Shown piece after piece: positions 55,444 to 64,000 of a stretch of 64,000 bases of DNA. Source of the DNA: Lactobacillus acidophilus (GTDB lineage: Bacteria > Bacillota > Bacilli > Lactobacillales > Lactobacillaceae); contig NZ_CP139575.1 of NCBI RefSeq assembly GCF_034298135.1, forward strand, positions 1,674,001 to 1,738,000, read 5' to 3'. A program made the position numbers and the translations under genes. A model generated the notes under the pieces. That model worked only from the letters and a program-made list of their open reading frames with translations, searched no databases and was not told where the DNA came from. Each line of letters starts with the position of its first letter. The first letter of the stretch is position 1.

Positions 55444-56202
55444 ATGAAACGAATTTATTATTATCATCAAACTACCGACGACGTAGTCGATAGCCACAAC
55501 CAAAATTTCAGTTTACCAGATGACTACGTAATTTTACCAACTTCTCACGGCGCTAAAATCTGGTCCACTATTGCTCGGTACCTTGCGGCTAGCTTTGGCT
55601 GGATCATCTTCCGTTTTTTTGACAATGTTAAGGTAATCGGCAAAGAAAAACTAAAGCAAGTCAATGACGGCTATTTCATCTATGGCAATCACACCAGACC
55701 AATGGGCGATGTTTTTACATCCCTCACCATTTTTCCAATTAAGAACTTTTATGCCATAGCTAACCAAGCTAACTGGGGCATTCCCTTCATTGGTAAATAC
55801 CTAGTGCGCTACGGCGGTCTTCCCGTTGGCAAGGACATGAAGCAATCGATCAAACTGATCAAGGCCATTCAAACCGTAATTAAGGATAAAAAGGGCGAAG
55901 TTTTGATCTATCCTGAAGCACACGTTTGGCCATATTACACGAAGATTCGCCCATTTGACGCAACCAGTATGCACTTTCCTGTTAAACTCAATGCACCAAG
56001 TTTCGTCATGACCAAAACCTATCATAAAAGACGCTTTATCAAGCGTCCTCGCGCTGTTATTTACATTGACGGACCATTTTACCCGGATCAAACTTTAAAC
56101 CGTAAAGAAGCGCAAAATAAGCTTCACGATGAGATCTGGGAAACAATGAATGAGCGAGCTAAACTTAGCGACTATGAATATTGTCAATATATAAAGAAAT
56201 AA
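55444..56202 (+). CDS. PlsC-type lysophospholipid acyltransferase 1
   Basis: About 252 residues from the ATG at 55444 with AAGGA upstream. Acyltransferase block I NHTRPMGD has five residues between His and Asp instead of the usual four; block III is LIYPEAHVWP. TM-like helix near residues 35-55. It could acylate a glycolipid or phospholipid. First gene of the cluster with GT8 genes, and followed by a terminator. Confidence 0.75.
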   Translation: MKRIYYYHQTTDDVVDSHNQNFSLPDDYVILPTSHGAKIWSTIARYLAASFGWIIFRFFDNVKVIGKEKLKQVNDGYFIYGNHTRPMGDVFTSLTIFPIKNFYAIANQANWGIPFIGKYLVRYGGLPVGKDMKQSIKLIKAIQTVIKDKKGEVLIYPEAHVWPYYTKIRPFDATSMHFPVKLNAPSFVMTKTYHKRRFIKRPRAVIYIDGPFYPDQTLNRKEAQNKLHDEIWETMNERAKLSDYEYCQYIKK

Positions 56203-56236
56203 GGTTAAGAGAACTACACCTCTTAACCTTTTTTAC
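56201..56236 (+). terminator. Terminator after acyltransferase 1
   Basis: AAGGTTAAGAG pairs with CTCTTAACCTT, T run after. Confidence 0.85.
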
Positions 56237-56820
56237 TCTTCAAAATTAAAAATCACATAGTCAACCATGGTATCATATAGAATAAATATAATAATAAAAA
56301 AGTGATAATAGCTAACTAGGAGGAATTTAACTGTTAATAAAATATAGATAAACGTAGAAAAAAATGGAAAAGCAGTTTCACTTAGAAAGTTAAACATGGA
56401 AAATGAAGCTGATTAAAACTCAAGTAGTTAAGCTAAAAAGTTAATAAAACAATGCACAATCATCTTGATGCTTTATGCGACCTGCTGGAATAAAGCCTTA
56501 AAAACTCGGCAGTTAATGTATGAAGCTCAATACACTAAATAAAAAAGATAATCCAAGTCTTAATGATCAAGATAAAAATGCAGTACTAAATCTTTTAGCT
56601 TTGGCAAAATAAATGGGGCTGGCTAGGTCCTTAAACTGTAAGAGCCACGCTCACTGCAAAACTTGTTTTGCTAGTGATGCAGGACATTGAAGAGCTAGTC
56701 AATGTGATTACTCTTATATTGGAATATCAAAATACTAGTGAAGACGACAGTAAATGAAAACAAAGAAAGGAAAAAATATATCTTTCTGATATGTAGAAAA
56801 TTCGTCTTCTTCTACATATT
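56237..56820 (+). pseudogene. Decayed unidentified gene
   Basis: No intact frame over about 580 bases. Broken pieces in different frames look coding: MHNHLDALCDLLE, then SLNDQDKNAVLNLLALAK-stop-MGLARSLN, then KLVLLVMQDIEELVNVITLI with a TSEDDSK end. A GGAGG ribosome site lies at 56319-56323. They read like one helical protein of about 120-150 residues with several stops and shifts. Family unknown; may instead be non-coding. Confidence 0.35.
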
Positions 56821-56845
56821 TCCATGTTTTATATAGCAAGGAAAA

Positions 56846-57682
56846 ATGAATATACTTTTTTGTGGTGATGCAAACGCTGAAGATGGCGTTTTAATCACTA
56901 CTCTTTCCTTATTAAAAAATTCAGGTGCTAAAGATTTGCATCTGTATATTTTAACCATGGAAGCTCATAGTGATGAGCGCAAGTATCAACCATTTTCTAA
57001 ACATGCTGCAGACTACATTCGCTCTTTATTGATTGAAGCTAACCCTAAAAACACATTAGAGTTAATCGATTGTACTGATTTATTCTTAAAAGAGCCACCA
57101 ACTGCCAACATGAATACGCGTTTTACGCCTTATGCCATGTTGCGGCTTTTTGCGGATGAATTGCCCCAGATTCCCGACCGCATCCTTTATTTAGATGATG
57201 ACATTGCCATTCGCGGCGATATTACTGCTTTTTACAAGCAAAATATCAAAGGCATCGAACTCGTCGGTGTGCTCGACTACTGGGGCAGATTTTTCTTTCA
57301 CAATATTAAAACTAAGCGCGTTTTTGACTACCTAAATTCTGGCGTTTTGCTTTTAAACATGAAAAAAATTAAGCAAACTGGTCTTTTTGCTAAAGTACGT
57401 CATATGATGCAAACCAAGAAGATGTTCTTGCCAGACCAATCAGCCATCAACAAATTGGCTGTTGCTAAACGTGTTGTGCCACGCCGATACAATGAACAAT
57501 ATAAATTACAAAAAGATACTAAAATTCAGCACTTTACTACCAGTTTTCGCTTCTGGCCCTACTTCCATACGCAAACCGTTAAACCTTGGGATGTAGCCCG
57601 CGTACACAGCGTACTTCATTTACATGAATACGACGACTTGCTCAATGAGTATCTTAAAATACGCGATAATCTAAAGAAATAA
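56846..57682 (+). CDS. GT8-family glycosyltransferase 1
   Basis: 278 residues. GT-A fold starting MNILFCGDANAEDG, DXD region YLDDDIAIRGDI (about residue 105), YLNSGVLLLNM, DQSAIN and a C-terminal KIQHFTT...KPWD. These mark a GT8 (galactosyl/glucosyl) enzyme. No TM segment. Head of a GT8 set. Confidence 0.9.
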   Translation: MNILFCGDANAEDGVLITTLSLLKNSGAKDLHLYILTMEAHSDERKYQPFSKHAADYIRSLLIEANPKNTLELIDCTDLFLKEPPTANMNTRFTPYAMLRLFADELPQIPDRILYLDDDIAIRGDITAFYKQNIKGIELVGVLDYWGRFFFHNIKTKRVFDYLNSGVLLLNMKKIKQTGLFAKVRHMMQTKKMFLPDQSAINKLAVAKRVVPRRYNEQYKLQKDTKIQHFTTSFRFWPYFHTQTVKPWDVARVHSVLHLHEYDDLLNEYLKIRDNLKK

Positions 57683-57711
57683 CAATAATTAATATTTTAG
57701 GAGGAACTATT

Positions 57712-58668
57712 TTGAAAACTATTCCTGTTTTTTACACTATCAGTGACAACTACACACCATATGCTTCCGTTTCAATTCAATCATTAATTAATCATGCCGA
57801 TAAAAATAAGGACTACACTATCACCCTTTTAGTCCAAGATATTAGCCCTGAACACAAAAAGAGTCTAGAAGACATGTCTACAGACAATATCCATGTTAAT
57901 GTGTTTCATATCGATGATGAGATGGTTAAACCAATTCATAATACTAAGGAAAATTACTTACGTGCACAATTCTTCACCATGTCTATTTTTTACCGTTTAT
58001 TCATCCCTGAATTATTCCCACAATATGACAAGGCTGTTTATTTAGATGCCGACACCATTATTTGCGCAGATATTGCAGAATTATATGATACTGAAATTGG
58101 CAATAATATGTTTGCTAGTTGTCCTGATTTATCTATTCGTTATATGCCACTTTTACAAAAATACATCAAGGAATGTCAAGGCATTTTGCCCGCAGAAAAG
58201 TACATCAACAACGGTGTCATCTTATTTAATATGAAAGCTTTCCGCGACAAACATTTTGTCGACAAATTCTATTACCTCATGGACAAGTATCATTTCGATA
58301 ACGTTGACCCAGATCAAGCTTATATGAACGAAATTTGTGAAGATAAGATTTACCACCTACCAAAAGAATGGGACGCTATGCCTAACGAAAGCATCCCTGA
58401 AATCGAAAATCCTAAGATTGTGCACTACAATCTTTTCTTCAAACCATGGCACTTTGAAGACGTACAATATGCCCACTACTTCTGGGATGTTGCCAAAACT
58501 ACACCTTACTACGATGAGTTAAAGAAACAATTAGCCGACTTTACCGATGAAGATCGTAAAAAGGCTCGTGCCGATCTTGAATGGATGGCCAAGAAAGTTG
58601 ACATGATTGTCGATGAACCTAACACATGGGCCAAAGTTAAGAAACACGAATCCGTTAAAATTGACTAA
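57712..58668 (+). CDS. GT8-family glycosyltransferase 2
   Basis: 318 residues from a TTG start with GGAGG. Motifs: VFYTISDNYTPYASVSI, DXD YLDADTIICADI (about 110), YINNGVILFNM, PDQAYMNE, KIVHYNLFFKPWH. Closely similar to the next gene, so tandem duplicates. Confidence 0.9.
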   Translation: MKTIPVFYTISDNYTPYASVSIQSLINHADKNKDYTITLLVQDISPEHKKSLEDMSTDNIHVNVFHIDDEMVKPIHNTKENYLRAQFFTMSIFYRLFIPELFPQYDKAVYLDADTIICADIAELYDTEIGNNMFASCPDLSIRYMPLLQKYIKECQGILPAEKYINNGVILFNMKAFRDKHFVDKFYYLMDKYHFDNVDPDQAYMNEICEDKIYHLPKEWDAMPNESIPEIENPKIVHYNLFFKPWHFEDVQYAHYFWDVAKTTPYYDELKKQLADFTDEDRKKARADLEWMAKKVDMIVDEPNTWAKVKKHESVKID

Positions 58669-58680
58669 GAAAGGAAAATT

Positions 58681-59628
58681 ATGACAGTACCAGTTTTTTA
58701 CAGCATTAGCGATGACTTTACAAAGTATGCTGCTGTTTCATTACATTCCCTGGTTAAATATACAAATCCTGATACAGATTACACTGTATATTTTCTAAAT
58801 CAAGATTTATCAGATGAACACAAGAAAGATTTAAGTGCTCTCGGTAGTAAAAATGTTCACGTAGAATTTTTTCATATTGATGATGAATTAGTTAAACCAA
58901 TTCAAAACCGTAAAGAAAATTTCTTACGTGCTGATTTTTTCACTATGTCTATCTTTTATCGCTTATTTATTCCAGAATTATTCCCACAATACGATAAGGC
59001 AATTTATATTGATAGCGATACTGTCGTTAATGATGATATAGCCAAGCTCTATAACACAGAATTAGGCAATAATTTATTCGGGGCTTGTACTGATTCTTCA
59101 ATTCAGTTTGTCCCTAAGATGATTAAATACATCAAGGACGTTTTGTCACTTGATCCTAAGAAATATATCAACTCAGGAATGCTAGTAATGAATGCTAAAG
59201 CCTTTCGTGATAAAAAATTCATTTATCATTTCATGAATTTACTTGAAAAGTATCACTTTGATTGTATTGCACCTGATCAAGATTATTTAAACGAGATGGG
59301 CGAAGGCAGCATTTTGCACCTTAACCCACGTTGGGACGCTATGCCTAATGAAAATACCGAACCTATCTCCAATCCTGGATTAATTCACTACAATCTTTTC
59401 TTTAAACCATGGCATTTTAAGGGCGTACAATACGAAGATTATTTCTGGGAAAATGCTAAAGAAACTAAGTTTTATGATGAATTAAAAGCTGAACTTGAGA
59501 ATTATACTGATCAAGAGCGCGAAGCTGATCGCCAAAAGCTTGATCATATGCTTTTAAAAGAAGATAAAACAGAACAAGACCCTAACAATTGGGCCCGAGT
59601 TAAAGAACGTGAGGCAGTAAAATTATGA
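58681..59628 (+). CDS. GT8-family glycosyltransferase 3
   Basis: 315 residues, DXD region YIDSDTVVNDDI, YINSGMLVMNA, PDQDYLNE, LIHYNLFFKPWH. Paralogue of gene 57712-58668. Its stop overlaps the next gene by ATGA. Confidence 0.9.
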   Translation: MTVPVFYSISDDFTKYAAVSLHSLVKYTNPDTDYTVYFLNQDLSDEHKKDLSALGSKNVHVEFFHIDDELVKPIQNRKENFLRADFFTMSIFYRLFIPELFPQYDKAIYIDSDTVVNDDIAKLYNTELGNNLFGACTDSSIQFVPKMIKYIKDVLSLDPKKYINSGMLVMNAKAFRDKKFIYHFMNLLEKYHFDCIAPDQDYLNEMGEGSILHLNPRWDAMPNENTEPISNPGLIHYNLFFKPWHFKGVQYEDYFWENAKETKFYDELKAELENYTDQEREADRQKLDHMLLKEDKTEQDPNNWARVKEREAVKL

Positions 59629-60494
59629 TCTTTGGAGATAATCGCGAAGAAGTAATTAAGAATATCAAAGAAGCCGCTAATGACCGAGACTTCACGGCAA
59701 AAGTTGAAATCGGTGATCCACAATTATCCCTTGACGAAAGACTAAAACTGGTCGATGAATATTGGGAAAATCGTAAAACTTTTTCTAGCAAATTAAATAA
59801 TCGTGTTGGCCACGTAATTTTTGATACTCTTGCTAAAACTTTAGCTGGTTCAATCGAATTTAAAGGACTAGAAAATTTAAGTAATTTACCTATTGGCGGG
59901 GCAGTTATAACTTCAAATCATTTTAATCAAATTGATTCCTTACCAATTAAATTATTAGCTGACAAAATGCAACATCAACTTTCAATCGTAATTGAAGATA
60001 CCAATTTAAAATTACCTGGATTTTTCCGTTATTTGATGAATTATGTTGGAACAATTCCTTTAGTCCAAAGTCCCAGCTACATAGCTAATATTTTTCCTAA
60101 ACACTTAAGTAATGCATTAGCTAAAAACAACTGGGTTCTGATTTATCCAGAACAAGAAATGTGGTGGAACTATCGTAAACCACGTAAACTGCAACGTGGT
60201 GCCTATTACTTTGCCGCTAAACAAAATGTACCGATCATTTCTGTTTTTGTCGAAATACGGGATCTACCTAAAATCGAAAAAAAGGATCCTAACTTCTATG
60301 AAACTAAATATATAGTACATGTCCTGCCACCAATTTTTCCCGATGTATCACTTAGCGCTAATGAAAACGCACATAAGATGATGGAACAAGATTATGCTCA
60401 AAAAGTTGCTGCTTATGAAAAAGTTTATGGTAAAAAACTAAATTATGACTTCCTAGATTGGGATATTGCAGGTTGGCGAGGTCATCTTTCGTAA
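59625..60494 (+). CDS. PlsC-type acyltransferase 2
   Basis: 289 residues. A helical N-terminal extension of about 60 residues, then block I SNHFNQIDSLP (HX4D, about 105), LIYPEQEMWWNYRKPRKLQ block III. Overlaps the last GT8 gene, so coupled. With the GT8 genes it points to an acylated glycolipid or polymer pathway. Confidence 0.8.
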   Translation: MIFGDNREEVIKNIKEAANDRDFTAKVEIGDPQLSLDERLKLVDEYWENRKTFSSKLNNRVGHVIFDTLAKTLAGSIEFKGLENLSNLPIGGAVITSNHFNQIDSLPIKLLADKMQHQLSIVIEDTNLKLPGFFRYLMNYVGTIPLVQSPSYIANIFPKHLSNALAKNNWVLIYPEQEMWWNYRKPRKLQRGAYYFAAKQNVPIISVFVEIRDLPKIEKKDPNFYETKYIVHVLPPIFPDVSLSANENAHKMMEQDYAQKVAAYEKVYGKKLNYDFLDWDIAGWRGHLS

Positions 60495-60589
60495 GAAAAA
60501 CATAAGAGAAGCTCAAATTATATCTTCTTAAGTGACAACATGTTACTATTAAGTTAAGACAATTTTATATAGAAAGGAGCTTCTTCATT

Positions 60590-60820
60590 ATGAAACAATT
60601 TACAAAAGAAACTCTGTCAAATTATGATGGTAAAAACGGCCGACCTGCTTATATTGCAGTTAATGGTATCGTTTATGACGTAACCAACAATGCTCATTGG
60701 GTTAACGGTGAACACCACGGTATAAGAGCCGGAAAAGATGTAAGCTTTGACTTAACTAATACATCTCCTCATGGAGAAAAAGTCTTAGTTAATGCTAATC
60801 AAGTTGGTGTATACAACTAA
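60590..60820 (+). CDS. Cytochrome-b5-like small protein
   Basis: 76 residues. Pattern: FTKETLSNYDGKNGRPAYIA, VYDVTNNAHWVNGEHHGIRAGKDVSFDL, an N-terminal cytochrome b5/steroid-binding fold. His residues in the HHG region could bind haem, but the classical HPGG is not present. Strong GAAAGGAG ribosome site. Monocistronic. Confidence 0.85.
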   Translation: MKQFTKETLSNYDGKNGRPAYIAVNGIVYDVTNNAHWVNGEHHGIRAGKDVSFDLTNTSPHGEKVLVNANQVGVYN

Positions 60821-60856
60821 AAATATTTTTTTAATTTTGATCAAAAATGAATCCCT

Positions 60857-60890
60857 AAAAAACGTAGACATTCATATGTCTACGTTTTTG
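60857..60890 (+). terminator. Terminator after the cytochrome-b5-like gene
   Basis: AAAAACGTAGACAT pairs with ATGTCTACGTTTTT. Confidence 0.9.
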
Positions 60891-60980
60891 CTTTCATCCA
60901 AAGTTATTCCATTGTTTACACCAATAACAAATAATATAATAATAGTTGAATATGTTTCTTATCGTTCTGGGATGTAAAAA

Positions 60981-61622
60981 ATGAATTTAAATCAATTTTA
61001 CTATTTTAATGAATTAGCCAAGCAACATCAATTTTCCAAGGCAGCTAAACACCTTAACATCTCACAGCCTAGCCTATCGAATTCCATCAAATCATTAGAA
61101 AAAGAACTAGACTGTAACTTAATTGAACGAAAAAATGGACGAATAGAACTAACAAAATATGGTCAAATTTTTCTTGAAACATCTGAATCTGTAATTTCAG
61201 TCTTTGAAAAAATTAAACGTGATATTAAAAAAGCTAAAAGAGGTGAAAATAATACCATAGAAATAGGTTGTATTCCTACTGCAACAAATACTTTTTTACC
61301 ACAGGTTCTTTCCTTATTTAATAAACAAAATTCAAAATCGATTCATTATATCTATCATCCAAATATTTCAGATTATATTTGTCTTGAAGTATACAATGGT
61401 AATTATGATATCGGTATTTGCGAGAGTGTCGATAAATATAAAAATGACTTAACTTTCTATTCTTTATATACTGAAGACACTACCGTAACTACAAAAAAAG
61501 GATCCCTTTTGGCTTCAAAAACTAAATTTTCTAAAAATACACGTACAATTTATCTAGTTTATAATCCTAAGCTCGTACTATCAAAACCCGTTTTAAATTT
61601 AATAGATTTTATTACAAAATAA
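60981..61622 (+). CDS. LysR-family regulator with internal deletion
   Basis: 213 residues against about 290 usual. HTH intact (HQFSKAAKHLNISQPSLSNSIKSLEKELDC, here split by line: QFSKAAKHLNISQPSLSNSI). The effector domain runs to about residue 185 (KKGSLLASKTKFS) and then jumps to a normal C-terminal end (TRTIYLVYNPKLVLSKPVLN). About 80 residues of the domain are missing in frame. Probably cannot sense a ligand normally. Convergent with the fumarate-reductase-like pseudogene. Confidence 0.75.
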   Translation: MNLNQFYYFNELAKQHQFSKAAKHLNISQPSLSNSIKSLEKELDCNLIERKNGRIELTKYGQIFLETSESVISVFEKIKRDIKKAKRGENNTIEIGCIPTATNTFLPQVLSLFNKQNSKSIHYIYHPNISDYICLEVYNGNYDIGICESVDKYKNDLTFYSLYTEDTTVTTKKGSLLASKTKFSKNTRTIYLVYNPKLVLSKPVLNLIDFITK

Positions 61623-61650
61623 AGGCCTAATTTTTATCAGACCTTTTTAT
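61621..61650. terminator. Terminator between convergent genes
   Basis: AAAGGcCT / AGaCCTTT hairpin with T-rich flank; serves both genes. Confidence 0.65.
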
Positions 61651-61651
61651 T

Positions 61652-63501
61652 TTATTCAACTTCTTCAGATATAGTATTTGCGGCAACTCTACCAAAAGTA
61701 AAGATATCAGCTAATGAATTACCACCTAGACGATTACCAGCATGGATACCGCCCGCTACTTCACCTGCAGCATAAAGTCCCTTAATAACTTTATCGTCTT
61801 TATCGATTACATGTGCCTTAGTATCAATCTTCAGTCCACCCATTGTATGGTGGATAGCGGGTTTACGTGGAGTAGCATAGAATGGTGCTACTTCACACTT
61901 AAGATTAAACGCACTTTTGCCGAATTCTAGATCTTTACCTTTATCTACATAGGAATTGTATTTTCTAATCGTTTCTTCCAGCAATTCTGGCTTCATGCCA
62001 ATTTGTTTAGCTAACTCGGCTAATGTGTTTGCTCTATACAGCGTTCCTGCCTTCACCTGAGCATCAATTGACTCTTGGGTGGTATTATATGCCGTTGCCT
62101 TTATTTTGTCGTCAGCAATCAAATAAAACAATCCACCGTTGGCAATAGCAGCTTTAGCTAAAGTATCACGCTCTGCAAATTCATTTACAAAACGTTTTCC
62201 GTCTTTATTAACCATAATATAATTTTCTGGCGGGGTCTGTAATCCAGTAAATAATTCGCCAGTCTTTGGATCAGACACTGGCATCAACTGAATAAATCCC
62301 ATTCCAATTAGATCAGCGTTTGCTTCTTCACCTAAACCAATTCCATCACCTGTAATTGCTGGTGAATTAGTTGTCGGCATATCATCGTCAATATGCTTCC
62401 AATATGTATTGTATTTTTGCACCATCTTCATATTAGCTCCAAATCCGCCTGAAGCCAATACTACCGCTTTAGCATACACTATTACTTTAGAACCATCATT
62501 TTTTTCTGCTTCAATACCGACAATCTTGTTATCTTTCATTAACAAATGCTTTGCGCGTGTCTCAGTTAAAATTGTCGCACCATGCGCATTAATCCAATCG
62601 CCCAAAACATGAATATAGGCATATCCCATAGGTTCAACAGGCTTATGTCCCCTACGCCAAAGTGCTCCAACAGGCATAGTTACTTGACTATCATCAAATT
62701 TTACCCCTAAGTCTTTAAGCCATTTAACTGAATCAAGTGCATTATCCACTAATTCTTTAACTAAGGGATAACTACCATGAATTTCATTACCATTTAAATC
62801 TGTTCTCTTACCACCAACATAAGTTTGAATTTCGTGAAGCAATTTGGAATCAAATAAGTAATCAGTCCCCGACTCAACGTATTCTTTAATTTGCTTTTGT
62901 AATTCTTGAAAATCTTCACGATATTCTGGATCTATATTTTCAACTGGTGTAGAAGCTAAATTTTCAAGATCTTCCTTTTCTCCTGCTAAAGCTTTAAACT
63001 TTTTTTGTCATTCTGGTTCTGCGGCATTCATAGGACCACCAGCACGGCTAGTATTACCACCCATTTGAGGGAATTTTTCAAGTATAACTACCTTATGTCC
63101 TAATTGAATACTACGAGCTACAGCGGCCAATCCTGCGCCCGCAGCACCAATGACTACTACATCAGTATCATATTTTTTGTCTTTTTTAGCAGTACTTTAC
63201 GAGGTTTAGCTCGCCTTTTCCATTCTTCAGAGTTCCCACCAGCTTCATTAATAGTTTGAGCTACGCCATCAATAACACCATGACTAGAAATTGTCGCACC
63301 ACTGACAGCATCAATATTTAAGGTCTGATTATCAACTATTAATTTAGGTAAACGATTAAATACTTCATCTGCAACACCACGTGTTTCACCACTTGCATCA
63401 ACATTAATATCTTCAATTTTATCTTTTGATAGAGTGACCTCCATCGGCATATAGCTGGAACCATGTCCTTGCGCTTTTACAGAATATTTGCTAGGTTTCA
63501 T
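61652..63501 (-). pseudogene. Fumarate/urocanate-reductase-like flavoprotein (FMN_bind plus FAD domain), broken
   Basis: The 5' part (63157-63501) holds an FMN_bind domain with the flavinylation motif DAVSGATISS. Then a one-base shift near 63171-63200 (A-rich) breaks the frame. Read on in the other frame: [18 protein letters not shown], the FAD-binding Rossmann motif. A TGA at 63008-63010 (expected Trp codon in AEPE-W-QKK) is a second lesion. The rest (61652-62842 and upstream) is the FAD_binding_2/fumarate-reductase domain ending [23 protein letters not shown] whole protein would be about 610 residues and reduce fumarate or an enoate extracellularly or at the membrane. Confidence 0.85.
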
Positions 63502-63636
63502 TTTCTATTCTTCCTTTCTTGTCTTTACTGGAAGGGCTTTCTATTTAATTTTAATAACGATTAGCTATCAGGCAAAATAGTAGTATAGCTAATAAGTTAT
63601 AATACTTTTATTATGGAGCTGGTTAACAGGCTGATT

Positions 63637-64000
63637 ATGAACGATCCTGAAGCATTATTACATTATATAGATGTTTTTATTAAAAGAAAGCAATTTTACC
63701 AAAGCTGCACGTGAATTATATATATCACAACCTTAATTTAACCCAATTAATTAAGCGGATAGAGAAAAAATTAGGTGCTGAAATTATTAACCGCAATCAT
63801 ATTCCATTTTCTCTAACAGAAGCTGGAATAATTTATTACAAATACTTGGAAAATATTTCATATAACGATCACCAATTAGAACTTAAGCTTTTGCCTTTCA
63901 CCCATCCTAATAAAGAAATAATTAAATTAGGTACACTGGAAAGCCTAGGAACTTTTATTCTTCCTCAACTTTTACCGCTATTCTTAAAACAAAATCCTAA
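63637..64000 (+). pseudogene. LysR-family regulator, frameshifted and cut by the window end
   Basis: ATG at 63637 with GGAGCTG upstream. Two single-base insertions (in the A run at 63682-63685 and near 63735) break a LysR HTH that otherwise reads SNFTKAARELYISQPYLTQLIKRIEKK. Divergent from the broken flavoprotein gene, its likely former target. Continues beyond 64000. Confidence 0.8.

Noticed and set aside
1..64000. CRISPR arrays, prophage modules or restriction-modification genes
   Set aside because: No spaced direct repeats, phage structural genes or methylase motifs were found; the IS3 element is the only clear mobile element.

Overview
The window reads as chromosome of a low-GC lactic acid bacterium, most likely a Lactobacillus of the acidophilus/gasseri/johnsonii group. 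The grounds are the AT-rich composition, the walRKHIJ-htrA-rlmH block, an SLAP-type surface protein, a lysine riboswitch on a fused amino-acid ABC transporter, and many small Sec-exported proteins. The species cannot be fixed from this sequence alone.

Layout. 1-6.7 kb: 5' end of ddl, a secreted CAP-domain protein, a glnPQ-type amino-acid transporter, a membrane protein with its TetR regulator, and prs. 6.7-9.5 kb: a decayed AlbA_2-type regulator and an intact-ended IS3-family element (8024-9483) with a 3-bp target duplication. 9.5-20.6 kb: an Rgg-type regulator with a downstream membrane protein, then housekeeping and envelope genes (glycosyltransferase, DUF1002 protein, RNase HI, surface hydrolase, cardiolipin synthase, sirtuin, a broken alkyltransferase, TerC, DNA glycosylase). 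20.6-26 kb: lysine-riboswitch transporter, a double DUF805 protein, and an HNH-HD gene pair. 26-31.6 kb: an exopolysaccharide operon (degenerate-GGDEF membrane protein, small membrane protein, GT2 synthase, GH8 hydrolase) and a membrane glycerophosphodiesterase. 32-39 kb: anion transporter, LemA-HtpX, AraC regulator, ECF energising module, prolyl aminopeptidase.

38.9-43.1 kb is the most unusual region. An Rgg-type regulator, a Sec-exported short peptide and a large CPBP-family membrane protease lie together. A second, deleted copy of the rgg gene sits beside a second short exported peptide. These two rgg copies and the distant third rgg (10.05 kb) each carry, at the 3' end of rgg just before the next gene, the same bipartite element: ATTAC-N5-TTAAAGC followed by the inverted repeat GYRGTCTATAAACTRC (+ strand). 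This looks like an undescribed Rgg operator/promoter that links three loci into one peptide-signalling or bacteriocin-like regulon.

43-51 kb holds rlmH, an oriC-like intergenic region with two perfect DnaA boxes, htrA and the walJ/I/H/K/R cell-wall stress operon. 51-54.4 kb has tRNA-Lys and two paralogous ABC exporters. 54.8-60.5 kb has an SLAP protein and a cluster of three GT8 glycosyltransferases bracketed by two PlsC-type acyltransferases, probably a glycolipid or envelope-polymer pathway. 60.6-64 kb has a cytochrome-b5-like protein, a LysR gene with an internal deletion, and a decayed FMN/FAD fumarate-reductase-type gene with a decayed LysR gene.

Several genes are broken by single-base indels, often in homopolymer runs (A8, C7, A6, T7). 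These could be real decay, phase variation or assembly errors; re-sequencing would decide.
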